64,000 bases of DNA from Denitratimonas tolerans (GCF_037203605.1 NZ_JBBDHC010000002.1:220888-284887); one strand, 5' to 3'; numbered from the stretch's first letter, positions 9,470 to 17,380 are shown. Translations and numbers: made by a program. Notes: generated by a model from the sequence alone, not told the origin.

Positions 9470-10294
9470 ATGCACGCGGACCGCTACCAGACCAAGAAGC
9501 AGCTCGGGCAGCACTTCCTGCACGAGGCCGGCGTCGTGGACAGGATCGTGCGCGCCATCGATCCCGCACCCGGCGATCGCCTGGTCGAAATCGGCCCCGG
9601 CCAGGGCGCGCTGACGCTGCCCCTGCTGCGCCGCATCCTCGAAGTCTCGGGCGATGCGCCGCCCGATCCGGCGCTCACCGTGATCGAATTCGACCGCGAT
9701 CTCATCGCCGGGCTGGAGCGCATCAGCGCGGGCGTGGCACCGCTGCGGATCATCCATGCGGACGTGCTGGAGGTCGATCTCTCCACGCTCGGGAAAAACG
9801 GCCCGATCCGCCTGGTCGGCAACCTGCCCTACAACATCTCCTCGCCGATCCTGTTCCACGCGCTCGACCACGCCGCATCCATCGTCGACATGCACTTCAT
9901 GCTGCAGAAGGAAGTCGTGGACCGGATGGCGGCCGAGCCCGGCAGCAAGGTTTACGGACGCCTGTCGGTGATGCTTCAGGCGCATGCGCGGGTGCAGGCA
10001 CTGTTCCGCGTACCGCCGGGCGCGTTCCGGCCACCGCCGAAGGTCGATTCGGCGATCGTGCGGCTGCTGCCGCGCGCGCCCTCGGAAATCGGAATCGCGG
10101 ACCCGGCGGTTTTTTCCCGCATCGTCAAAGCCTCCTTCGGGCAGCGTCGCAAGACCCTGCGCAACGCCCTGCACGAAGTCTGCCCACCGGCGTGGATGGA
10201 AGCGGTCGGCATCGATCCGGGCGACCGCGCCGAACGCATCGACGTGGCGCGCTTCATCGCCCTGGCCAATCACGCCGCCGCAGCCGGCGGCTGA
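9470..10294 (+). CDS. rsmA: 16S rRNA dimethyladenosine transferase RsmA/KsgA
   Basis: SAM-dependent methyltransferase that dimethylates the two adjacent adenosines near the 3' end of 16S rRNA during 30S assembly. 274 residues; family blocks are KKQLGQHFLH, the SAM motif EIGPGQGALT, the acidic EFDRDL and the catalytic NLPYNISSPI, followed by MLQKEVVDRM and the FRPPPKVDSAIV region. A short Pro/Asp-rich insertion (SGDAPPDPAL) sits between motifs I and II. Start ATG 9470 lies two bases after the pdxA stop, so the two are probably coupled. Confidence 0.97.
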   Translation: MHADRYQTKKQLGQHFLHEAGVVDRIVRAIDPAPGDRLVEIGPGQGALTLPLLRRILEVSGDAPPDPALTVIEFDRDLIAGLERISAGVAPLRIIHADVLEVDLSTLGKNGPIRLVGNLPYNISSPILFHALDHAASIVDMHFMLQKEVVDRMAAEPGSKVYGRLSVMLQAHARVQALFRVPPGAFRPPPKVDSAIVRLLPRAPSEIGIADPAVFSRIVKASFGQRRKTLRNALHEVCPPAWMEAVGIDPGDRAERIDVARFIALANHAAAAGG

Positions 10295-10320
10295 CCTCTT
10301 CCCCGCGGCGGGTATGCCGC

Positions 10321-10326
10321 TAGACT
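10321..10326 (+). promoter_or_regulatory. -10 element TAGACT, predicted leaderless start for apaG
   Basis: TAGACT ends seven bases before the apaG ATG at 10334, placing the expected transcription start at or next to the start codon. It provides an internal promoter between rsmA and apaG. No convincing -35 is visible. Confidence 0.55.
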
Positions 10327-10333
10327 GTCCGGC

Positions 10334-10717
10334 ATGGATATCCCAGACCGCCCCGCCATCGACATCCAGGTGCGCACGCGCTACCTCGACGAGCAGTCCG
10401 CGCCCGAGCAGAACCGCTACGTCTTCGCCTACACCATCCACCTGCGCAACCGCGGAAACACGCCGGCGCAACTCCTTTCGCGCCACTGGATCATCACCGA
10501 CGCCAACGGGCGGGTCGAGGAAGTGCGCGGCGAGGGCGTGGTGGGCGAACAGCCCCGCCTGCGCCCGGGCGAGGGCTTCGAATACACCTCCGGCGCGGTA
10601 CTCGAAACCACGATGGGGACCATGACCGGCGCCTACCAGTGGATCACCGACGACGGCACGCGCTTCGAGGCGCCGATCCCGCGCTTCACCCTCTCGATCC
10701 CGCGCACGCTGCACTGA
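10334..10717 (+). CDS. apaG: ApaG protein
   Basis: 127-residue ApaG-family protein with a fibronectin-III-like beta-sandwich. The family is linked by position to ApaH and Ap4A metabolism, but its own biochemical role is not settled. Conserved segments are FAYTIHLRNRG, LLSRHWIITDANG, VRGEGVVGEQPRL, the FEYTSGA motif and MTGAYQWITDDG. The stop overlaps the apaH start (TGATG). The TAGACT box just before the ATG suggests a separate, leaderless transcript in addition to read-through from rsmA. Confidence 0.95.
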   Translation: MDIPDRPAIDIQVRTRYLDEQSAPEQNRYVFAYTIHLRNRGNTPAQLLSRHWIITDANGRVEEVRGEGVVGEQPRLRPGEGFEYTSGAVLETTMGTMTGAYQWITDDGTRFEAPIPRFTLSIPRTLH

Positions 10718-11571
10718 TGGCGATCTGGGCAATCGGCGACCTGCAGGGTTGCCACGACGCCACCTGTCGCCTGCTGGACGCCATCGGCTTCGACCCGGCG
10801 CGCGACCGCCTGTGGTTCTGCGGCGACCTGGTCAACCGCGGCGGGCAGTCGCTGGAAACCCTGCGCCTGGTGAAGTCGCTCGATGCCAACAGCCAGGTGG
10901 TGCTGGGCAACCACGACCTCTCGCTGCTGGCGATCGCGCAGCGCCGCGAGGAGGAACAGGCGCGGGTGAACCCCGACCTGCGCGCCGTGCTGTTCGCTCC
11001 CGACCGCGACGAGCTGCTGGAGTGGCTGCGGATGCGGCCCCTGATCCATGTCGACCACGCCCTGGGCTGGGCCATGGTGCACGCGGCGCTGGCACCGCGC
11101 TGGACCCTGGCGCAGGCCGAACGCCACGCCGCCGAAGTGCACCAGCGCCTGCACGGCCCCAACCCGCGCGCCCTGCTGTCGGGCATGTACGGCAATCGGC
11201 CCGACACCTTCCATCCGCGACTGCAGGGCATGGACCGGCTGCGCGCGATCATCAACGTGTTCACCCGGATGCGCTACTGCACCCCGCGCGGCACCATCTC
11301 GTTCGCCGACAAGGGGGCTCCTGGCACGCAGAAGCCCGGGACCTACCCGTGGTTCATGGTGCCGGGGCAGGTCACGCGCGAGCTGAAGATCGTGTTCGGC
11401 CACTGGTCCACGCTGGGCCTCTACATGGGCCTTGGCATCCACGGCATCGACACCGGCTGCGTCTGGGGCGGGAAACTCACCGCGCTGGCGCTGGACGAGG
11501 AAACCCCACGCTTCGTGCAGGTGGCGGGATGTGATGCGCCACCGGTGACGCGCGGTACCGCGCGCCGCTGA
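10717..11571 (+). CDS. apaH: Symmetrical bis(5'-nucleosyl)-tetraphosphatase ApaH
   Basis: Calcineurin-like metallophosphatase that splits Ap4A to two ADP; it also removes Np4 caps from RNA in related bacteria. 284 residues with metal-binding motifs AIGDLQGCHD (GDxxG), FCGDLVNRGG (GDxxxRG) and LGNHDLSLLAI (GNHD), then HWSTLGL and HGIDTGCVWG near the C-terminus. The ATG at 10717 overlaps the apaG stop by one base. Last gene of the block; a terminator follows 26 bases downstream. Confidence 0.96.
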   Translation: MAIWAIGDLQGCHDATCRLLDAIGFDPARDRLWFCGDLVNRGGQSLETLRLVKSLDANSQVVLGNHDLSLLAIAQRREEEQARVNPDLRAVLFAPDRDELLEWLRMRPLIHVDHALGWAMVHAALAPRWTLAQAERHAAEVHQRLHGPNPRALLSGMYGNRPDTFHPRLQGMDRLRAIINVFTRMRYCTPRGTISFADKGAPGTQKPGTYPWFMVPGQVTRELKIVFGHWSTLGLYMGLGIHGIDTGCVWGGKLTALALDEETPRFVQVAGCDAPPVTRGTARR

Positions 11572-11597
11572 CGCCGCGGCGGCGCGCCCGGCGGCGC

Positions 11598-11634
11598 ACT
11601 GCGCGGAACCGGGCGTCGCGCAGTCGCGGTTTTT
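11598..11634 (+). terminator. Rho-independent terminator after apaH
   Basis: Perfect 8-bp stem ACTGCGCG (11598-11605) / CGCGCAGT (11617-11624), then CGCGG and a run of five T (11630-11634). It closes the lptD-apaH block. Confidence 0.75.
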
Positions 11635-11692
11635 CTGTCTGGCAGCGGCTCGTTCAGGCCTTCCCTGGTGCCGGGAGGCGGGATGCTTCTAT

Positions 11693-12115
11693 CTATTTAT
11701 TTATCAACCGAAGCAAGGCGGAACGTGCCGTGGAAGGCGTGCCCATGCCAGGCTGAAATATTTCTCCCGTGGTCACCACGAGGTATTCCCCGCTCGGAGA
11801 GATCGCTGTAACCCACATCGGAGGCCAATCCAGAGCCTGCCCCAGCTCCTGCAGCAGTTCCGGTGCCAGCACGTGGCCGGTATCCCGCGTCCAGATCAAT
11901 GCGCGCCAGGCTGAACCGCCATTCGGCAAGCTGCCGATCATCGAGGGGGAGCGATACGCACCCCCTGCAAGCGTGCCATCGGCAGAGGTGTGGTTGACTG
12001 CATGCTGCCAGTCATACGGCGACTCTTCGGAGGGGTGAATCAAGCCCAAGTGACCGCTGATGCCATCCCGCGTGAAATACCCGGGCAGGACATATGCCAG
12101 GCCGTTTTCATCGGC
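11693..12115 (-). pseudogene. Gene remnant, HAF-repeat-like, in frame behind the porin stop
   Basis: An open stretch of 140 codons with no ATG or plausible start near its upstream end; only a TTG at 12049 is available. The sequence has phrases such as AWRALIWTRDTGHV, LGQALDWPPMWVTAISPSGEYLV and a C-terminal ARSALLRLINK. These resemble the repeated units of extracellular HAF-repeat or beta-propeller-like proteins, where the pattern W-x-D/G-x(n)-A-I-S/N-x-x-G is common. Base composition is visibly less GC-rich than the neighbours. It begins immediately after, and in the same frame as, the TGA of the porin. I read it as a 5'-truncated remnant; a small TTG-started gene is possible. Confidence 0.5.
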
Positions 12116-13342
12116 TCAGAACGCGTACTGGAGCTGCACCCAGAACTTGTCGGCATCCACGGTGCGGGCGCGGTCGTCGGAGCTGTAGCTGGCGTATTTA
12201 ACCAGGCCCGACAGACCCTTGATACCGGGAATCGGGCGCGCGTAGCTCAGGTCGAACTCGCTGCCGTAGTCGCCGCCGCCGCGCTCGGGGGTGAAATCGT
12301 GGTACCAGCCCTGCAGATTGCCGCCGCCCAGCGGCACGGTGACGCCAACATAGCGGTCATCCACGCCATCGGCGGGCGTGGTGAGGAACATGTCGGCCCA
12401 GCCCTGGAAGGCGTGCTTGGTCGCCAGCGGGGTCTGGAAGGCGCGGTTGCCCGCGCCGCTGCCGGCACCCAGCACCTCCTGCCCGGCGCGCAGCTTCACC
12501 TGCTCGAAGGCATAGCCCACTTCGATCAGGTGGTAGCGCGAATCCAGCGCCAGCGGATTGCCCTCGGCATCCTTCTGCGTGGCGTATTCCAGAACATAAT
12601 CCAGCGCGCCGCTCCTGCCCTGGGCGCGCAGCCCGGTGGTGGCGCTGGAAAGCGTCCCGCGCGCGGCCGTGGGCGCAATCGCGAGGTCGTCCAGCCCCAG
12701 GCGGTAGTGGTAGGCACCCAGGCTGAAGCTCGGCGTGAACGCCCAGCGCAGGTCGAACAGGTGGCTGTCGCCATCGACGCGGGCCGGGTTGACGGCGGTT
12801 GCAAACGCGCCGGTATCCGGTCCCCAAATCGTGTTCACCCGGCCGATGTAGGCGTAGGACAGGGCGAGATCCCTGCCCGGATTGAGCTGCAGCATCGCGC
12901 CATCGTAGGTCTGTTCGTTCTGCCGCCAACCCACACCGCCAACGAAGCGCTGGTTGCCCAGGTTGATGCGCTGGCGGCCCACCGTCAGGCTGCCGTAGTC
13001 GCCCGAGTGGCGCACCCAGGCCTGGTTGACTGCGGCACCGCTCGGATCGGGGATCAGCGAGCGGCCGGTGTGGCCGTTGCGGGTGTCGTTGTAGTCGCCG
13101 CCCAGGTGGCCGACGTGATCCACTTCCACCAGTGCGGAAAAACCGCCGTGGACGCCGGTGGCATAGCCCAGCCGGGTGCGCACCGAGTTCATCACGGCGT
13201 GCGCCAGCGCGTTGTCCTGCTCGACGTGCTCGTAGCGGTAGCGCACGTCGAAAATCGGCTTGCCCTCGGCCGCCTGGACGCCGTTCGCGGCGACCAGCGA
13301 CGCCAGGGACAGGCCGATGCCGAGAATCTTCAGCATTTTCAT
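12116..13342 (-). CDS. Outer-membrane porin, alginate-export/OprD-like barrel
   Basis: 408-residue predicted outer-membrane beta-barrel. Signal peptide about 1-25 (MKMLKILGIGLSLASLVAAN to VQA), then amphipathic strands starting FDVRYRYEHVEQDN. The pattern MNSVRTRLGYATG, GSLTVGRQRINLGNQRFVGGVGWRQNEQ and FDLRWAF is typical of the alginate-export-type porin group, and it ends in Phe (LQYAF) as BAM substrates do. Substrate unknown. The promoter region carries two FNR/CRP-type palindromes, so low-oxygen induction is likely. An in-frame ATG at 13336 is an alternative start with the same signal peptide. Confidence 0.8.
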   Translation of the reverse strand: MKMLKILGIGLSLASLVAANGVQAAEGKPIFDVRYRYEHVEQDNALAHAVMNSVRTRLGYATGVHGGFSALVEVDHVGHLGGDYNDTRNGHTGRSLIPDPSGAAVNQAWVRHSGDYGSLTVGRQRINLGNQRFVGGVGWRQNEQTYDGAMLQLNPGRDLALSYAYIGRVNTIWGPDTGAFATAVNPARVDGDSHLFDLRWAFTPSFSLGAYHYRLGLDDLAIAPTAARGTLSSATTGLRAQGRSGALDYVLEYATQKDAEGNPLALDSRYHLIEVGYAFEQVKLRAGQEVLGAGSGAGNRAFQTPLATKHAFQGWADMFLTTPADGVDDRYVGVTVPLGGGNLQGWYHDFTPERGGGDYGSEFDLSYARPIPGIKGLSGLVKYASYSSDDRARTVDADKFWVQLQYAF

Positions 13343-13372
13343 GGGAAACCTCGCTCACGGATACTGCCGGTG

Positions 13373-13414
13373 ACGATAGGTTCGGGCCTCCCCCGCCCGC
13401 TTGATCATCATCAA
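13373..13414 (-). promoter_or_regulatory. FNR/ANR-type class II promoter of the porin
   Basis: Palindrome TTGATCATCATCAA (13401-13414) matches the FNR consensus TTGAT-N4-ATCAA perfectly. A -10-like TATCGT on the minus strand (13378-13373) is centred 32 bases downstream of the box centre. That is the spacing of an FNR site at -41.5. It predicts a start near 13366 and a 24-base leader with GAGG before the porin ATG. Confidence 0.75.
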
Positions 13415-13452
13415 ACCGGAGCCGGACGGTCAGCTGCGGCTCACGTCCCGGC

Positions 13453-13466
13453 TTGACGCAGGTCAA
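13453..13466 (-). promoter_or_regulatory. Second FNR/DNR-type half-symmetric box
   Basis: TTGACGCAGGTCAA (TTGAC-N4-GTCAA) is a perfect palindrome of the FNR/FixK/DNR class. It lies 52 bases upstream (centre to centre) of the first box, between folA and the porin promoter. Confidence 0.6.
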
Positions 13467-13499
13467 GCCGACGGCAGATCAGGCCAGGGCCGCCCCGGC

Positions 13500-14090
13500 T
13501 CAGCCGATCCGGCGGTAGTCGACGAAATCCATCGCCCAGGCGTGGCGCGCGTCGGCCGGGCGGTGCTCGCGCCCGATTTCCTGCCACAGAGCCGGGTCGA
13601 TCACCGGGAAAAAGGTATCCGCATCCGGGATGGCGGCATCGACCCAGGTCAGGCGCAGGGCGTCGGCCTGCGGCAGCGTCAGGGCATACGCCTCGCCGCC
13701 GCCGATCACGCACAGCTCGCCGCCGCCCGCACGCGCGAGCGCTTCGTCCAGCGTTGCGACCGCCTCCATGCCCTCGAACGGCACCATGCCGTAGCGCGTG
13801 AGCACCAGGTTGCGCCGCCCCGGCAGCGCACGCCCCAGCGATCGGGCCGTCTTGCGCCCCATGAGCAGGGTCTTGCCCAGGGTCAGCGCCTTGAAGCGCC
13901 TGAGGTCATCGGGCAGGTGCCAGGGAAGCGCGTTGCCCTTGCCGATCGCGCGATTGCGGTCGAGCGCGGCGATGAGGGTCAAGCGCGGGGATTGGGGATT
14001 GGGGATTGGGGATTGGTCCCGCGCGCCTGCGGCCTCCCGAAGCCCCGACGAATCCCGAATCCCGAATCCCGAATCCCGGCCTCCGTTCAT
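13500..14090 (-). CDS. folA: Dihydrofolate reductase FolA, with a repeat-encoded N-terminal extension
   Basis: NADPH-dependent reduction of dihydrofolate to tetrahydrofolate, replenishing the cofactor consumed by ThyA. The DHFR core starts at LTLIAALDRNRAIGKGNALPWHLPDDL, with MGRKTARSLGRALPGR, CVIGGGEAYAL and LTWVDAAIPDADTFFP. The ATG at 14090 overlaps the thyA stop (ATGA) and gives 196 residues. The first 36 residues are encoded by the inverted heptamer repeat and include SPIPNPQSPR. A TTG at 13982, right at the core's natural N-terminus, is the alternative start and would give 160 residues. Context (thyA-folA) is standard; the extension is the odd part. Confidence 0.9.
   Translation of the reverse strand: MNGGRDSGFGIRDSSGLREAAGARDQSPIPNPQSPRLTLIAALDRNRAIGKGNALPWHLPDDLRRFKALTLGKTLLMGRKTARSLGRALPGRRNLVLTRYGMVPFEGMEAVATLDEALARAGGGELCVIGGGEAYALTLPQADALRLTWVDAAIPDADTFFPVIDPALWQEIGREHRPADARHAWAMDFVDYRRIG
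13988..14077. repeat. Inverted heptamer repeat inside the 5' end of folA
   Basis: Four tandem GGGATTG (13988-14015) on the left and four tandem GAATCCC (14050-14077) on the right, separated by 34 bases. The arms are largely complementary, so it can form a hairpin. It belongs to the same family as the elements at 1798-1890 and 2665-2727. It lies between the ATG coupled to thyA and the DHFR core. Confidence 0.9.
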
Positions 14091-14881
14091 ACCGCCACCG
14101 GCGCGCGGATCGCGGGCCAGGGATCGTAGCCTTCGAAGGCGATGTCGCCGTAGCCGAAGGCGAACAGGTCGCGCACCTCGGGGTTGAGCCGCAGGCGCGG
14201 CAGCGGGCGCGGGCTGCGGGCGAGCTGCTCGCGGGCCTGTTCGAGGTGGTTGGAATACAGGTGGGCATCGCCCAGGGTGTGCACGAAGTCGCCGACGCCC
14301 AGGCCGCTGGCCTGCGCCACCAGGTGGGTGAGCAGGGCGTAGCTGGCGATGTTGAAGGGCACGCCCAGGAAAATGTCGGCGCTGCGCTGGTAGAGCTGGC
14401 AGGACAGCTTTCCCTGCGCCACATGGAACTGGAACAGCGCGTGGCAGGGCTGCAGTGCCATTTTCGGCAGATCCGCCACGTTCCAGGCGCTCACCACCAG
14501 CCGCCGCGAATCCGGATTGCGGGAGATTTCATCGACCAGCCAGCGCATCTGGTCGAACGCCTGCCCGTCCGGTCCCTGCCAGTGGCGCCACTGGTGGCCG
14601 TACACCGGGCCGAGGTTGCCTTCGGCGTCGGCCCACTCGTCCCAGATCGACACCCCGTTGTCGCGCAGGTAGCCGATATTGGTGTCGCCGCGCAGGAACC
14701 ACAGCAGCTCGTGCACGATCGAGCGCAGGTGCAGTTTCTTGGTGGTGACGAGCGGGAAGCCTTCGCCGAGGTCGAAGCGCAGCTGCCGCCCGAACACGCT
14801 GCGCGTGCCGGTGCCGGTGCGGTCGGCCTTGGGCGCGCCGTGCTCGAGCACATCGGCGAGAAGATCAAGGTACTGGCGCAT
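14087..14881 (-). CDS. thyA: Thymidylate synthase ThyA
   Basis: Converts dUMP to dTMP using methylene-tetrahydrofolate, which it oxidises to dihydrofolate for FolA to recycle. 264 residues, as expected for bacterial ThyA. Diagnostic parts are DRTGTGTRSVFGRQLRF, the active-site Cys in LQPCHALFQFHV, the RSADIFLGVPFNIASYALL block and HTLGDAHLYSNHLEQ. The ATG at 14881 (MRQYLDLL) starts one base after the lgt stop, and its own stop overlaps the folA ATG, so lgt-thyA-folA are tightly coupled. Confidence 0.97.
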   Translation of the reverse strand: MRQYLDLLADVLEHGAPKADRTGTGTRSVFGRQLRFDLGEGFPLVTTKKLHLRSIVHELLWFLRGDTNIGYLRDNGVSIWDEWADAEGNLGPVYGHQWRHWQGPDGQAFDQMRWLVDEISRNPDSRRLVVSAWNVADLPKMALQPCHALFQFHVAQGKLSCQLYQRSADIFLGVPFNIASYALLTHLVAQASGLGVGDFVHTLGDAHLYSNHLEQAREQLARSPRPLPRLRLNPEVRDLFAFGYGDIAFEGYDPWPAIRAPVAV

Positions 14882-14882
14882 C

Positions 14883-15749
14883 TCAGGTGGCTCCGGGGGC
14901 AAGCGTCGGCGCGCGGCGCGCGCGCCACAGCAGCCACAGCCCGAGCAGGACCAGCGGCAGGGAAAGCACCTGCCCCATGGTCAGCCAGCCGAAGGCCAGG
15001 TAGCCCAGGTGCGCATCGGGCTCGCGCACGAATTCCACCGCGAAGCGGAACACACCGTAGAGCAGCGCGAACATGCCCGACACCGCGTAGCGCGGTCGCG
15101 GCCGGCTGGAGAACCACCACAGCACCACGAACAGCACCAGCCCCTCCAGGAACGCCTGATAAAGCTGCGAGGGATGGCGCGCATAGCGATCCAGCGCGCC
15201 GGATTCGTGCATGGCGCGCAGTGTGTCGGCGGGCGCGGCGGCCAGGCCGGGCGGCAGCGCGCTGCGGAACACCACGCCCCAGGGCTGGCTCGTCAGGTGC
15301 CCCCAAAGCTCACCGCCGATGAAGTTGCCAAGCCGCCCGAAGCCCAGCCCCGGCGGCACCAGTGGCGCGATGAAATCCACGCTGTCGAAAAAATGCAGCT
15401 TCTGCTTGCGCGACCACCACCACACCGCCGCCAGCACGCCGAGCAGGCCGCCGTGGAAGCTCATGCCGCCTTCCCAGACGCGGAAGGCATACATCGGATC
15501 GGCCGCGATCTGCGCGGTGCCGTAGAACAGGAGATAGCCGATGCGCCCACCCAGCAGCACGCCCAGCATGGCGTAGAAGATCAGGTCCGCATACGCCTGT
15601 TCGCTGACCGGCAGCCGTCCGGCGCGCACCCGCCGCAGCCCGAGCCACCAGGCCAGCCCGAAGCCGAGCAGGTACATGAGTCCATACCAGTGCACGGCTA
15701 CCGGCCCCAGCTGGATGGCCACCGGATCGATGTCGTTGAGGATGCTCAT
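14883..15749 (-). CDS. lgt: Prolipoprotein diacylglyceryl transferase Lgt
   Basis: Inner-membrane enzyme that transfers diacylglycerol from phosphatidylglycerol to the lipobox Cys of prelipoproteins, the first step of lipoprotein maturation. 288 residues with about seven membrane segments (for example VHWYGLMYLLGFGLAWWLGL, LIFYAMLGVLLGGRIGYLLF). It has the catalytic HGGLLG motif and the Lgt signature GLGFGRLGNFIGGELWG. ATG 15749 is chosen; an in-frame TTG at 15755 would add two residues. The thyA gene follows with one-base spacing, a common lgt-thyA pairing in gammaproteobacteria. Confidence 0.95.
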   Translation of the reverse strand: MSILNDIDPVAIQLGPVAVHWYGLMYLLGFGLAWWLGLRRVRAGRLPVSEQAYADLIFYAMLGVLLGGRIGYLLFYGTAQIAADPMYAFRVWEGGMSFHGGLLGVLAAVWWWSRKQKLHFFDSVDFIAPLVPPGLGFGRLGNFIGGELWGHLTSQPWGVVFRSALPPGLAAAPADTLRAMHESGALDRYARHPSQLYQAFLEGLVLFVVLWWFSSRPRPRYAVSGMFALLYGVFRFAVEFVREPDAHLGYLAFGWLTMGQVLSLPLVLLGLWLLWRARRAPTLAPGAT

Positions 15750-15755
15750 GTCCAA

Positions 15756-16961
15756 TCAGCTCGGCAGTACGCGGCAGATGTAGCCCTTGAGGTACTCGGT
15801 TTCGGGAATCGCGGCCTGCACCGGATGGTCCGGCCCCTGCTGCAGCACCTGCAGCACCTGCACCTGCCGATCCAGATGCCGCGCTCCGGCGTTGATCTCG
15901 CGCAGCAGCGCGTCGCGGCTCATGTGGTGGCTGCACGAACAGCTCACCAGCAGGCCGTCGCGCTCCAGCACCTGCATCGCCATCTCGTTGATGCGGCGGT
16001 AGGCGAGCGTGCCCTCGCGCAAGTCCTTGCGTTTCTTGATGAATGCCGGCGGATCGACGATCACCAGGTCCCAGCGGCGGCGCTCGGCGCGCGCGTCCTT
16101 CAGGAACTCGAAGGCATCGGCGCAGACGGCATCCACGCGGTCGGAAAATCCGTTGAGCGCAGCGTGCCGCCGCACCGCATCCACCGCCGGCTGAGAGCCG
16201 TCCACGCAGGTCACTTCCCCGGCACCGAAGGCCGCCGCGCGCAGGCCCCAGGCACCGACATAGCTGAAGAGATCCAGCACCTTCGCGCCACCACCCACCC
16301 AGGGCGCAAGCTGGTCACGATTGGCGCGCTGGTCGTAGAACCAGCCGGTCTTCTGCCCGCCCAGCGCGTCCAGCTCGAAGACGAGCCCGCCTTCCTCCAC
16401 CCGCAGCGGGCCATCGACCGTGCCGAATGCGACGCCCACTTCGCTCGGCAGGGCCTCCAGCGCACGCGCGCCGGCATCGTTCTTCCAGATCATCGCGGAC
16501 GGATCGAGCACCTTGCGCACCGCATCCTCGACCTGCGGCTTGAGCCGCTCCATGCCCGCCGTGGTGGTCTGCCCGACGATGACATCGCCGAAGCGATCCA
16601 GCACCAGGCCCGGCAGGCCATCGGACTCACCGAACGCCAGCCGGTAGAACGGCGCGCCCGGGTAGCGCCGCTCGCGCAGCGACAGCGCCACGTTGAGGCG
16701 ATGCACGAGGAGCGATGCATCCAGCGCGTGCCCGCCGCGATCGACCAGGCGCGCGGCGATCAGGGTGGAGGGATTGACGTAGCCGGTGCCCAGCGGCCTG
16801 TCGCCGGCATCGAGGATCCGCACCGCATCGCCTGCGGCAAATCCGGTCAGCGGGGTTTTCGCCACGTCGATCTCGTTGCTGAACACCCACAGGTGGCCGG
16901 CGCGCAGGCGGCGGTCTTCGCCGCGCTTGAGCAGCAGTGCAGGCAGGGTCGAATCGGACAT
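15756..16961 (-). CDS. rlmI: 23S rRNA m5C1962 methyltransferase RlmI-type
   Basis: Class I SAM-dependent rRNA cytosine-5 methyltransferase of the RlmI family. 401 residues: an N-terminal PUA RNA-binding domain (about 5-75, LLKRGEDRRLRAGHLWVFSN) and the methyltransferase domain, with GWFYDQRANR, SAM motif VLDLFSYVGAWGLRAA, VDGSQPAVD and motif IV VDPPAFIKKR. SCSCSHHMS near the C-terminus contains the conserved Cys region. ATG 16961 follows a GGAA Shine-Dalgarno. It lies between dgkA and lgt on the same strand. Confidence 0.9.
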   Translation of the reverse strand: MSDSTLPALLLKRGEDRRLRAGHLWVFSNEIDVAKTPLTGFAAGDAVRILDAGDRPLGTGYVNPSTLIAARLVDRGGHALDASLLVHRLNVALSLRERRYPGAPFYRLAFGESDGLPGLVLDRFGDVIVGQTTTAGMERLKPQVEDAVRKVLDPSAMIWKNDAGARALEALPSEVGVAFGTVDGPLRVEEGGLVFELDALGGQKTGWFYDQRANRDQLAPWVGGGAKVLDLFSYVGAWGLRAAAFGAGEVTCVDGSQPAVDAVRRHAALNGFSDRVDAVCADAFEFLKDARAERRRWDLVIVDPPAFIKKRKDLREGTLAYRRINEMAMQVLERDGLLVSCSCSHHMSRDALLREINAGARHLDRQVQVLQVLQQGPDHPVQAAIPETEYLKGYICRVLPS

Positions 16962-16996
16962 CGGAATTTCCTGGAAAAGTGGTGCGGGATGCCTCG

Positions 16997-17380
16997 TCAG
17001 GCCCAAAGCCGCGGCAGGAGCAGGAGCCCCCAGACCAGCAGCACGTTCATCATCAGCACGAACACCGCCGCCGAACCCATGTCCTTGGCGCGCCCGATCA
17101 GTTCGTTGCGCTCGGTACCGAAGCGATCGGCCACCGACTCCAGCGCCGAATTCATCACTTCCATCGCAATCACGGCAAGGAGGCTTGCGACCAGCAGCAC
17201 GCGCTCCACCGGCGTCTGCCCCAGCCACAGTCCCAGCGGTGCCAGCACCAGGGCCAGCAGGCACTCCAGCCGGAACGAGGACTCGAGCCGCCAGCACGCC
17301 GCCAGGCCCTGCAGCGACCACTGCAGCGCACGCCACACCTGGGTCGGGCCGCGTACCAGCCGGCGCTCGCTGTCAGCCAT
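16997..17380 (-). CDS. dgkA: Diacylglycerol kinase DgkA
   Basis: Small integral membrane kinase that phosphorylates diacylglycerol to phosphatidic acid, recycling lipid left over from glucan and LPS modification. 127 residues, three membrane helices, and the family signature EVMNSALESVADR (about 73-85) with the catalytic and metal-binding Glu residues. The C-terminal helix is AKDMGSAAVFVLMMNVLLVW. Its position 35 bases upstream of rlmI puts it in the same transcript. Confidence 0.93.
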   Translation of the reverse strand: MADSERRLVRGPTQVWRALQWSLQGLAACWRLESSFRLECLLALVLAPLGLWLGQTPVERVLLVASLLAVIAMEVMNSALESVADRFGTERNELIGRAKDMGSAAVFVLMMNVLLVWGLLLLPRLWA

